Positions 1-5,549 are shown, counted from the first letter of the stretch. The stretch: 5,549 nucleotides of DNA from an uncultured Clostridia bacterium (GCA_947167415.1 CAMVHY010000108.1:1-5549); one strand, 5' to 3'. Notes: generated by a model from the letters alone, not told the origin. Program-made: numbers and translations.

Positions 1-11
1 GTTTTTACTCG

Positions 12-230
12 TTATGATAAACTTGATTCTATTTTTATTTCTACCATCTCCCTTGCTTTTATTTTTGACTTGCTTTTTATGTGAACGCTGCCTAATGCAT
101 CTGCATTGATAAATTTTCTATTGTCTTTGGATGTTCCACCGTGTTGCTTTTGTTGCCACGTTAAATGCATCGTTGTTTTTTTCCATATTTTATTGTCCAT
201 GTCAAATCTATAATACATTTTTTTGATCAT
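12..230 (-). CDS. Doubtful 72-aa ORF, possible TnpB C-terminal remnant
   Basis: This short lysine-rich reading frame has no convincing Shine-Dalgarno sequence before its ATG, and an in-frame stop lies only three codons upstream. It may therefore be a fragment rather than a gene. About residues 30-50 contain HGGTSKDNRKFINADALGS, which faintly resembles the C-terminal region of IS200/IS605-type TnpB proteins, where an RGL-type segment is followed by a motif like INADVNGSxNI whose Asp belongs to the RuvC-like site. The cysteine zinc-finger pairs of many TnpB proteins are absent. A second minus-strand frame at about 208-325 is also hydrophilic and lysine-rich and runs into this one, so a single frameshift could have split a longer gene. 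Function is not assigned; the TnpB link is a weak motif-level inference and chance coding is possible. Confidence 0.3.
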   Translation of the reverse strand: MIKKMYYRFDMDNKIWKKTTMHLTWQQKQHGGTSKDNRKFINADALGSVHIKSKSKIKAREMVEIKIESSLS

Positions 231-410
231 CTTTTTTTATTTCTTTATTTTTCTCATATTCACTATACCAATTTTTTTCTTTATTATCTTTTATCTTTGT
301 TTTGTGTAGATGCTTTCTAGAATGTTAAGTGACAGCGCTAATTTTTTTTATAAATTTTATGATTAGTTTATAAGCATGCGTAGAAATAAATATTTTTCAA
401 CTGAAAAAAA
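231..410. other. AT-rich gap without a recognised gene
   Basis: No reading frame with a credible start and ribosome binding site is seen here. The stretch holds T-rich sequence, three short perfect palindromes (TTCTAGAA at 315-322, AGCGCT at 334-339, GCATGC at 374-379) and a 6-bp A/T hairpin at 393-408 (TTTTTC, loop AACT, GAAAAA). The hairpin lies just upstream of the promoter at 411. No function can be assigned to any of these. Confidence 0.5.
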
Positions 411-440
411 TTGGATAAACAATATTTTGGATGATATAAT
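411..440 (+). promoter_or_regulatory. Probable sigma-A promoter, extended -10
   Basis: A perfect -10 box TATAAT lies at 435-440. It is preceded by TGA, giving the extended form TGnTATAAT. A partial -35 box TTGGAT lies at 411-416 with an 18-bp spacer. Transcription would start near 447, about 40 bases before the GTG start at 488. This makes the TTG at 446 an unlikely start, because it sits at or before the expected transcript end. Confidence 0.65.
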
Positions 441-474
441 AAAAGTTGGGTGTTGGGTTTTGTTTAAAAATATG

Positions 475-480
475 GGAGGA
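475..480 (+). promoter_or_regulatory. Shine-Dalgarno sequence that fixes the GTG start
   Basis: GGAGGA lies 7 bases before the GTG at 488-490. No comparable ribosome binding site precedes the upstream in-frame TTG at 446, so the protein most likely begins at 488. Confidence 0.8.
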
Positions 481-487
481 ATTTATT

Positions 488-2242
488 GTGGAAAATGAAT
501 TAAAAGCAACAACTAATAAACTTTTGGTGGATATTGATAAATGCAATAGGGATGAAGCTCTTTTTAAATTAGAGTTTTGTAAAAAAGGCAGCAATGAGAT
601 TGAAAAAATTATTGCTGATATTTTTAGTGATGCTGAAGAAACATATGAGAACAATAAAAAAATGTGTTTGAATCTAAACCAAATAATAAAATTGCTTAAG
701 ATTTGTGAGCACAAAAATATTAAAAGCTTTTGTCGGGATACATTTAATAAATATAAATATGTATTAGAAAATATTATAGTTCAAAACGATAAGGCAGAAG
801 TATTATTTTCAGATTTTATGCTTCTTATTCATTTTTTTGGATGTGAAGATCATCACGCTTATTTCATGTGTAAGCAATACGCAAATTTTATAATACAAAA
901 TATAAATCAGAAATTTTTAAATGCAGTAAAAGAAAACGATAACAATATTATATTGACTAACAATAAAATTTGTTGCGATGACGACGACGACAAATTAACA
1001 CCGGACAAAATGATACTGATTAGATCAAAAACTTGTTCATATACGCGATCTTCCCTTGATAAATGGATTTGGCAACAATTTATTGATTCCAATTGGGATT
1101 TAGAACAAGTTTTTAATTTTTTCAAGTTAAACGGGGATTTATATCCGATGGAACCTGTCACGCATTCATGTTTTAATAATAGCGAATTACTCGATATAGA
1201 TTATATATTTACTAATGAATTTCATTTTTCTAAAGAACTTGTAAATGCAATAAAAAAGAAAATGGATTTATATGCTGGACAAATTTTGTCCGATGAAAAA
1301 ACAGATTATTTAACACTTGAAGAAATTAAAGTTATTGCCATATCTAATTTTAATTTTATTCAAAATCATGAGCTCAAAGGAAAATTTTTAAATAGAATTC
1401 CAAAGCAGATTGACTTTTGTTATTTTAGATATTTTGTGTCAATTTTTGTGAGAAAGGAGTTGGCAGAGCAAAATCTTATAGATCAGGAATTTATAAATTC
1501 TTATATGGATCGTGTAACAGAAAATTCCAAATACGAAAAAAACGCTCTGTATAAAATAAAATCTGTAAAAGCAGATTTTGAAGGATGGACTCGACAAGCA
1601 ACTAATTTGTGTATCGAAGAATGTTGGGAAAGGTTTAAAAGTTGCGAAAACCCTTTTTGTTGTAAAGTAAACTTAATGTGTATTGAAGACGATTTAGAAC
1701 ACAAGTTTAAATCTGGAACATTAGATCCGGACTTAGCGGATAAAATTATTAGTGAAATGCCAAGGTTTAAAAATAAAGATGTCCAAAAGACGAAAACAAC
1801 AACTTTTTTTCAGATTATATCGGGTTTAATAAAAGCAAAAAGAGCGACTTATACCGATGAAATAAAAATAATTGATCGAAACATAAAGCTGGAATGTGCT
1901 AGAGACGATATAAACAAACAACAAAAACTAAATACAAACTCGGTGGCACCAAAAGTTTATCCCAAAAATAAAGATAATACCGGAAGACCTTGGTATGTAA
2001 TTCTAGGTCATATTTTAACTTTAGGAATATTTTTATGGGGACCTTTGCTTTTTGATTTCATGTTTGGATGTTGTCTCAGAGAACCAAAAGAAACAATTCC
2101 AAAAGAAATAAACGTACCAATCACAGATTCCAATAACCAACTAAAAACAATGTCAACAACTGATACAATTGCTCAACATTCTATGAAGTCCGAGATAAAT
2201 ACTGATTCAACTCAATCAACTAAGAACTCGGAACATAAATAA
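488..2242 (+). CDS. Unrecognised 584-aa cysteine-rich protein with a C-terminal membrane anchor
   Basis: I recognise no family. The GTG start is chosen from the GGAGGA at 475-480. There is no N-terminal signal peptide. Residues 1 to about 490 are hydrophilic, mixed-charge and apparently helical, with about 19 cysteines spread along them. A cluster at about residues 375-398 has the pattern C-x3-C-x6-C-x4-CC-x5-C. CCDDDDDK occurs near residues 162-169. A single hydrophobic segment at about 503-529 (starting WYVILGHILTLGIFLWG) ends in a CC pair and is followed by a tail of about 55 residues rich in Ser, Thr, Asn and Gln. This looks like a protein anchored to the membrane near its C-terminus, with the large domain probably cytoplasmic. 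Topology is uncertain because basic residues flank both sides. It has its own promoter and terminator and no partner gene on its strand. A host-interaction or surface role is possible, but nothing in the sequence proves it. The long intact frame argues that it is under selection. Confidence 0.85.
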   Translation: MENELKATTNKLLVDIDKCNRDEALFKLEFCKKGSNEIEKIIADIFSDAEETYENNKKMCLNLNQIIKLLKICEHKNIKSFCRDTFNKYKYVLENIIVQNDKAEVLFSDFMLLIHFFGCEDHHAYFMCKQYANFIIQNINQKFLNAVKENDNNIILTNNKICCDDDDDKLTPDKMILIRSKTCSYTRSSLDKWIWQQFIDSNWDLEQVFNFFKLNGDLYPMEPVTHSCFNNSELLDIDYIFTNEFHFSKELVNAIKKKMDLYAGQILSDEKTDYLTLEEIKVIAISNFNFIQNHELKGKFLNRIPKQIDFCYFRYFVSIFVRKELAEQNLIDQEFINSYMDRVTENSKYEKNALYKIKSVKADFEGWTRQATNLCIEECWERFKSCENPFCCKVNLMCIEDDLEHKFKSGTLDPDLADKIISEMPRFKNKDVQKTKTTTFFQIISGLIKAKRATYTDEIKIIDRNIKLECARDDINKQQKLNTNSVAPKVYPKNKDNTGRPWYVILGHILTLGIFLWGPLLFDFMFGCCLREPKETIPKEINVPITDSNNQLKTMSTTDTIAQHSMKSEINTDSTQSTKNSEHK

Positions 2243-2285
2243 AAATTTGATTCAAGACCAAACATTTTTATATAAAAAACGAAAC

Positions 2286-2313
2286 AAAAACCGAATTTAT
2301 ATCGGTTTTTTTT
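2286..2313 (+). terminator. Intrinsic terminator after the 584-aa gene
   Basis: AAAAACCGA at 2286-2294 pairs with TCGGTTTTT at 2302-2310 around a 7-base loop, and the T run continues to 2313. The stem has 9 bp, of which only the four CCGA/TCGG pairs include GC. It lies 44 bases after the stop codon at 2240-2242. The A run on the other side means it could also stop minus-strand transcripts coming from the ddl operon. Confidence 0.8.
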
Positions 2314-2320
2314 GTGTACG

Positions 2321-2480
2321 AATTTAACTTTTGCTTCATAAATTTTAAAATTCTTATTCCAAATCCATATCCTTGAAAATCCATGTCGACAAAAATTATT
2401 TTCAAGTGCATCATTTTTTCTTTTATTTTAAATATGCCGTAAGCAATTATTTTTTTGTCTTGACAAAATATTTTTTATAT
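2321..2480 (-). pseudogene. Relic of a GNAT acetyltransferase, paralogue of the gene at 2656-3114
   Basis: The minus strand at about 2321-2460 aligns with 2792-2931 inside the intact acetyltransferase gene, at roughly 80-85% identity by eye. The translation reads KKIIAYGIFKIKEK and then LKIIFVDMDFQGYGFG, matching KKIIACGAFEIKEK and LKIIFVDVDFQRYGFG of the intact copy. The acetyl-CoA-binding signature Q-x-x-G-x-G is still present. A one-base deletion near 2338-2341 shifts the frame, and EAKVKF is recovered only in another frame. The N-terminal third is missing, an in-frame stop occurs at about 2477-2479, and the C-terminal part with the FYKKNGF motif is absent. Similarity fades right beside the terminator at 2286-2313. 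This is a broken remnant with no expected product. Confidence 0.8.
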
Positions 2481-2487
2481 GTAAAAT
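2460..2487 (+). promoter_or_regulatory. Promoter of the tRNA-Lys gene
   Basis: A perfect -35 box TTGACA lies at 2460-2465 and TAAAAT (5 of 6 to the -10 consensus) at 2482-2487, with a 16-bp spacer. The mature tRNA 5' end follows 12 bases after the -10 box, so the leader would be only about 5 bases. The -35 box lies at the edge of the acetyltransferase relic. Confidence 0.75.
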
Positions 2488-2498
2488 AAAGCTTGTTT

Positions 2499-2571
2499 GC
2501 ACCTTTAGCTCAGTTGGTAGAGCAACTGACTCTTAATCAGTGGGTCCAAGGGTCGAGTCCTTGAAGGGGCA
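2499..2571 (+). tRNA. tRNA-Lys, anticodon CTT
   Basis: A 73-base cloverleaf can be drawn. The acceptor stem is GCACCTT with AAGGGGC. The D arm is GCTC-AGTTGGTA-GAGC. The anticodon arm is ACTGA-CTCTTAA-TCAGT with anticodon CTT, reading the lysine codon AAG. The variable loop has 5 bases and the T arm is CAAGG-GTCGAGT-CCTTG. The discriminator base is A2571, and the 3' CCA is not encoded and must be added. Two positions are odd. Acceptor pair 3-70 is an A-G mismatch, where related genes ending in GGTGCA would have A-T. The T loop begins with G instead of the almost universal T54. The rest, including all other stems, is intact, and the promoter is strong. It may be functional but weakened, or in early decay. 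Confidence 0.9.
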
Positions 2572-2655
2572 TTTTTATTTTCGACTATTTTTCACACAGA
2601 AATTAAGTAAATCATATTGTTGTTTAGCGCCCAATGAATACCATTAAAATCATGA

Positions 2656-3114
2656 CTACGAAATATTTTTTTCCATAACAAAACATCCGTCATCATAATT
2701 TAACATTTGATTTTTATGTTCAAAACCATTTTTTTTATAAAAAGCAATCGCAGACAAATTTACTTTAGCTGAGATTTTTTTTGCTCCAAAAAATTTAATT
2801 TTTGCTTCTAAAAATTTTAAAATTTTTGTTCCGAATCCATATCTTTGAAAATCAACGTCGACAAAAATTATTTTTAGGCACGCAATTTTTTCTTTTATTT
2901 CAAATGCACCGCAAGCAATTATTTTTTTCTCAAGTTTTATTACATAAATTCCATAATCTAAAAAAATCTTATATAACCGCTCCAAACAAAACAAATTTTC
3001 TGTCGTGTAACAAATAGATTTTTCAGGATAAAAGTTTTTCCATGACATATGACACGTTTTCTTTATCATCTCATAAATATCAGGCAAATCATTTTTTTTG
3101 CACAACTCGATCAT
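2656..3114 (-). CDS. GNAT-family N-acetyltransferase, 152 aa
   Basis: This is a small acetyltransferase expected to transfer an acetyl group from acetyl-CoA to an amine; its substrate cannot be told. In the 152-residue numbering, LKIIFVDVDFQRYGFG at 80-95 is beta strand 4 plus motif A, with the acetyl-CoA pyrophosphate-binding signature Q-R-Y-G-F-G at 90-95. AFYKKNGFE at 124-132 is the typical motif B with its Tyr. The length fits a single-domain GNAT. An ATG seven codons upstream (at 3133-3135) is in frame but has no ribosome binding site; AGGAG at 3125-3129 lies inside that extension and is placed for the ATG at 3112-3114, so the shorter form is preferred. The gene follows murI after 48 bases on the same strand with no terminator between them, so it is probably co-transcribed with ddl and murI. 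A ribosomal-protein, amino-acid or antibiotic substrate is equally possible. No clear terminator follows it. Confidence 0.85.
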   Translation of the reverse strand: MIELCKKNDLPDIYEMIKKTCHMSWKNFYPEKSICYTTENLFCLERLYKIFLDYGIYVIKLEKKIIACGAFEIKEKIACLKIIFVDVDFQRYGFGTKILKFLEAKIKFFGAKKISAKVNLSAIAFYKKNGFEHKNQMLNYDDGCFVMEKNIS

Positions 3115-3124
3115 TTTTTTATTT

Positions 3125-3129
3125 CTCCT
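3125..3129 (-). promoter_or_regulatory. Shine-Dalgarno sequence that fixes the acetyltransferase start
   Basis: AGGAG on the minus strand lies 10 bases before the ATG at 3112-3114. The ATG at 3133-3135 has only A/T sequence before it. The downstream start is therefore favoured. Confidence 0.6.
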
Positions 3130-3162
3130 ACTCATACATTAAAAAATAAAATTAGCCTGTCG

Positions 3163-3984
3163 CTATTTTAAAATTTTATGGACAAAAATCTTCGGTGGAT
3201 AATTAAAATTTAAAACTTCATTGGCTATTATGCGAAATTTTTTAACATCACCGCTTGTATAAAAAATAATTTTCGGCTTTTTCTCGGCATTTAAAATTTT
3301 ATTTTTTGACAAATATTCTTTCGTATGTAAAGCAAGAAATTCTGCCGGATCAACAATTTTTACCGATGGCAAAATTTTTTTGATTCGATTTTTAAGTAAC
3401 GGAAAATGTGTGCAACCCAAAATCAACGAATTTATTTTTTTAGATTTAAACTCTTCCAGCTCATTATTTAAAACATCAAACGAAATTTTTGCGTCAAACA
3501 AATTTTTTTCTGCCAAGTCAACAAAATCCCCGCAAGCCTTTGCATAAAAATTAATTTGCGGATCTTTAGCATAAAAATATTTTTGATACAAATTACTTTT
3601 TACTGTTGCTTCGGTTGCAAGCAAAACTATATTTTTATCTTTAATTTTATTTTTTTTCACAGACAAAAATCCGGCTTCGACACCGGATTTTATTATTTCC
3701 ATGATTTTTATTTTATGACCAAAAATTTTATTTAACTCACAAAAACAAGTTGCACTGATTGTATTACAGGCAATTACAATTATTTTTATATCTTGCTCAA
3801 GCAAAAAGTTTATTATTTTAACACTCAAATCAAAAATTTTTTTTTTCGTTTTATTGCCATATGGATTATTAAGATTATCACCGTAATAAACAATATTCTC
3901 ATTCGGCAAAATTTTTTTTATCTGTTTTAAAACGGTCAAACCACCGATGCCCGAATCAAAAATCCCTATTGCTCGATTTTCCAT
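3163..3984 (-). CDS. murI: Glutamate racemase
   Basis: This enzyme converts L-glutamate to D-glutamate in the cytoplasm; MurD then adds the D-glutamate to UDP-MurNAc-L-Ala in peptidoglycan synthesis. The family uses two cysteines as acid and base without a cofactor, and both are present: Cys73 in ACNT and Cys191 in GCTH. Other family motifs are IGIFDSGIGGLTV at 6-18, IVYYGD at 31-36, PYG at 41-43, ATEATVKSNLY at 123-133 and DPAE at 212-215. The 273-aa length is normal. The ATG at 3982-3984 gives the usual N-terminus, but its ribosome binding site is weak, with only a short GAG about 7 bases upstream. The start lies inside the end of ddl in another frame, overlapping it by 19 bases, so translation is probably coupled to ddl. 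Aspartate racemases share the fold, but the motifs and context favour MurI. Confidence 0.95.
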   Translation of the reverse strand: MENRAIGIFDSGIGGLTVLKQIKKILPNENIVYYGDNLNNPYGNKTKKKIFDLSVKIINFLLEQDIKIIVIACNTISATCFCELNKIFGHKIKIMEIIKSGVEAGFLSVKKNKIKDKNIVLLATEATVKSNLYQKYFYAKDPQINFYAKACGDFVDLAEKNLFDAKISFDVLNNELEEFKSKKINSLILGCTHFPLLKNRIKKILPSVKIVDPAEFLALHTKEYLSKNKILNAEKKPKIIFYTSGDVKKFRIIANEVLNFNYPPKIFVHKILK

Positions 3985-5072
3985 ATTTTTTGCTCGCGCC
4001 CCAAACCTTTTTTTAATCCCAAATCAATTAATTTGTCCAATAAAACTCCAGTACTAATCCCTTCTGCTTCCCATAATTTTGGATACATACTTATCGAAGT
4101 AAAACCGGGCATCGTATTTATTTCGTTAAAAAACACTTCATTGGTTCCGTCTTCAACAAAAAAATCAATTCTAGCAAGTCCAGAACCATCAACAGCCTGA
4201 AAAATTTTGCTCGAATAATCTCTTATCGTATTAATAGCTTTCTTTGTCAAATCAGCTGGAATAACTGTGTAAGAACTTTTGTCCATATATTTTGCATCAT
4301 AATCATAAAATTCATGCTCGCACTTTATTTCGCCAACACCTGACACATTTATTTCGCCACTAAAAGAATCGCCAAGAACCGCACATTCAAATTCTCTTCC
4401 GCAAATCGCTTTCTCCACCATAATTTTTTTATCATGATGCAAAGCTAAATCAATCGCTTCTAGCAATTCTTTCTTATTGTAAACTTTCTTTATTCCAATC
4501 GATGAACCTCCGTTACACGGTTTTATAAAACACGGATAATCTATTTCTTTTTTTATTAATCTTACTATTTTATCAGGCTCTTTTTTAAAATCATTTGCTT
4601 TAAACGACAAATATTCTGTTTGATTTAATCCGATGCTTTTTGCAACTAATCGCATAAAACTTTTATCCATAGAAATTGCCGAAGACAAAACTCCGCAACC
4701 AACATAAGGAATTCCTGAAAATTCAAACAATCCCTGAATTGTCCCATCTTCACCATTTAAACCATGCAAAACCGGAAAAACAATATCGATAGAAATTAAT
4801 TTTGCTTTATCACGCACAAGCCGCAAAAGTCCTTTTTGTGTCCGATTAACACTTAAAGAAACATCGACGCCAATTTTTTCCCACTTAAAATCTTCTAAAT
4901 CGTCTTTGTAATTGTCATACATAATCCAAGAACCTTCCTTGTTTATGTAAATCGGAATAACAGTGTATTTTTCTTGCGACAAATTTGAAATAATTGTATT
5001 GGCAGAAGCTCGTGAAACTAAATGCTCACTCGAAATCCCACCGTAAATTACAGCAACATTTAATTTTTTCAT
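3966..5072 (-). CDS. ddl: D-alanine--D-alanine ligase
   Basis: This is an ATP-grasp enzyme that joins two D-alanines using ATP, giving the dipeptide that MurF adds to the peptidoglycan precursor. Motifs in order are: GGISSEHLVS at 11-20 (first D-Ala site), HGLNGEDGTIQG at 103-114, YVGCGVLSSAISMDK at 123-137, FIKPCNGGSSIGI at 182-194 (ATP-binding Lys and glycine-rich loop), VEKAICGREFECAVLG at 219-234, YDYDAKY at 256-262 (omega loop), ARIDFF at 300-305 and FNEINTMPGFTS at 315-326 (metal-binding Glu and Asn). The tyrosine-containing omega loop is typical of true D-Ala-D-Ala ligases rather than the VanA (D-lactate) or VanC (D-serine) types, so no vancomycin-resistance role is suggested. The 368-aa length matches the longer Ddl class. 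The ATG is supported by GGAGG 7 bases upstream. It is the first gene of the probable ddl-murI-acetyltransferase operon and its end overlaps murI by 19 bases. Confidence 0.96.
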   Translation of the reverse strand: MKKLNVAVIYGGISSEHLVSRASANTIISNLSQEKYTVIPIYINKEGSWIMYDNYKDDLEDFKWEKIGVDVSLSVNRTQKGLLRLVRDKAKLISIDIVFPVLHGLNGEDGTIQGLFEFSGIPYVGCGVLSSAISMDKSFMRLVAKSIGLNQTEYLSFKANDFKKEPDKIVRLIKKEIDYPCFIKPCNGGSSIGIKKVYNKKELLEAIDLALHHDKKIMVEKAICGREFECAVLGDSFSGEINVSGVGEIKCEHEFYDYDAKYMDKSSYTVIPADLTKKAINTIRDYSSKIFQAVDGSGLARIDFFVEDGTNEVFFNEINTMPGFTSISMYPKLWEAEGISTGVLLDKLIDLGLKKGLGREQKIWKIEQ

Positions 5073-5079
5073 AACAAAC

Positions 5080-5105
5080 CCTCCGGATTTTTTTCAATTA
5101 TAACA
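5080..5105 (-). promoter_or_regulatory. ddl promoter (extended -10) and ribosome binding site
   Basis: On the minus strand, TGTTATAAT at 5105-5097 is a perfect -10 box with the TGn extension. No good -35 box is found at 16-18 bp spacing, which is tolerated for extended -10 promoters. GGAGG at 5084-5080 is the Shine-Dalgarno sequence, 7 bases before the ATG. The leader would be short, about 20 bases, leaving no room for a riboswitch or attenuator. Confidence 0.65.
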
Positions 5106-5377
5106 TACTCATTCAAAAATATCATATTCGAGCAATTTTATTTTTATCAAGCTTTTTTTGATTAACAAATTTTAATTTTTAATTTTTAAAGCTACATAAA
5201 AAATATAAATCAGTAAAAAAAATTCTAAAAAGGATAGAAAAGCATATTATTATTATAAAATAAAAAAATATTATTGTATAAATAAAATGTGCTGATCAAA
5301 TAATATTATTTAGAATTATTTTTAACTCGTAAGCTAGATGGTATCTACATGAAAAGAAATCAAGAGAGGAAAGAGAA
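5106..5377. other. AT-rich gap without a recognised gene
   Basis: No credible coding frame or RNA gene is seen. The stretch holds a 14-base perfect palindrome AAATAATATTATTT at 5298-5311, overlapping TGATCA at 5293-5298, and a short inverted repeat TAGAT-GGT-ATCTA at 5335-5347. The part from about 5320 to 5377 would be the 3' untranslated end of the IS relic. No terminal inverted repeat or target duplication can be recognised without the other end of the element. Confidence 0.5.
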
Positions 5378-5549
5378 TTAAAATAACGCAAAAATACAAC
5401 GAACAAATGCAAAGGCGATAAAGACATCAAAAGTTTTAGCATAATAAGTAGCGATAGCACGCCAATATTTTAAATCAAGGAAGCGTTTTTGATAATATGA
5501 TGCCAACGATGAAGTTTATGGTTATAATCATACGATTACGTTTTGGTGG
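5378..5549 (-). pseudogene. Decayed C-terminus of an IS5-family transposase, cut by the window edge
   Basis: The minus strand encodes pieces of a DDE transposase in three frames. PPKRNR starts at 5549, then YDYNHKLHRWHHIIKNA runs from about 5532, then FLDLKYWRAIATYYAK continues in another frame from 5482 to a stop at 5378-5380. These match in order the usual IS5-type ending PPKSNRK...LYKLRHLIENAFLKLKRWRGIATRYAK...VQIRCI. Two frameshifts, near 5532 and 5482, break the gene. In the catalytic Y-x2-R-x3-E-x6-K signature the Tyr, Arg and the essential Glu have become His, His and Lys; only the final Lys remains. The element cannot make an active transposase. Whether the rest of it continues beyond 5549 is not visible. 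Confidence 0.85.

Noticed and set aside
446..487. TTG at 446 as the start of the large unknown protein, giving 598 aa
   Set aside because: It has no ribosome binding site and lies at the expected transcription start; the GTG at 488 has GGAGGA 7 bases upstream.
965..1000. Asp run CCDDDDDK, which contains the enterokinase-type DDDDK sequence, with a short gac triplet repeat
   Set aside because: A five-residue acidic run is common in such proteins and a bacterial enterokinase-type cleavage role has no support.
397..1704. Minus-strand frames opposite the large gene (397-714, 907-1161, 1501-1704)
   Set aside because: They lie antisense to a long well-supported gene, are hydrophobic or low-complexity, and lack ribosome binding sites; they are shadows.
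2572..2655. Short minus-strand frame beyond the acetyltransferase stop, containing NGIHWALNNN
   Set aside because: It briefly recalled an IS5-type N-terminal motif, but it is too short, ends in a stop within about 20 codons and does not fit the motif well.
2802..3017. Plus-strand frame of 71 aa
   Set aside because: It is antisense to the acetyltransferase gene, rich in Phe and Leu from A/T runs, and has no initiation signal.
5298..5347. Palindrome AAATAATATTATTT and the TAGAT/ATCTA inverted repeat as operator or IS end
   Set aside because: Such A/T palindromes are expected by chance in DNA this AT-rich, and no second copy or partner end is present in the window.
1..5549. CRISPR array, riboswitch, phage attachment site or replication origin
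   Set aside because: No regularly spaced repeats, no structured leader of sufficient length before ddl or the unknown gene, no duplicated tRNA end and no DnaA-box cluster were found.

Overview
The window is a very AT-rich bacterial segment that uses the standard code (TGG for Trp, TGA absent from the reading frames) and carries two peptidoglycan-precursor genes. The Shine-Dalgarno sequences and the style of Ddl and MurI suggest a low-GC Firmicute, probably of clostridial type. Three or possibly four decayed or partial genes in 5.5 kb, together with runs of A and T, suggest a host-associated genome undergoing reduction. That lifestyle is an inference; no species can be named.

Layout from left to right: (1) Positions 1-440 hold a short doubtful minus-strand ORF whose end faintly resembles a TnpB C-terminus, followed by gene-free AT-rich DNA. 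(2) Positions 411-2313 form a self-contained unit on the plus strand: an extended -10 promoter, a GTG-started 584-aa protein of no recognised family (cysteine-rich, one membrane segment near the C-terminus), and an intrinsic terminator. (3) Directly against that terminator lies a broken minus-strand copy of a GNAT acetyltransferase gene, about 140 bp long, with a one-base frameshift and missing ends. (4) Next is a plus-strand tRNA-Lys(CTT) with a near-consensus promoter but two odd bases. (5) Positions 2656-5072 on the minus strand form a probable operon, ddl - murI - GNAT. (6) After a 275-base gap, the right edge holds the decayed C-terminus of an IS5-family transposase.

The two recognised enzymes work together. 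MurI makes D-glutamate, which MurD adds to the peptidoglycan precursor. Ddl makes the D-Ala-D-Ala dipeptide that MurF adds. The reading frames overlap by 19 bases, so translational coupling is likely. The intact GNAT gene at the end of this operon is a close paralogue of the relic on the other side of the tRNA gene. The part least explained by known families is the isolated cysteine-rich membrane-anchored protein at 488-2242.
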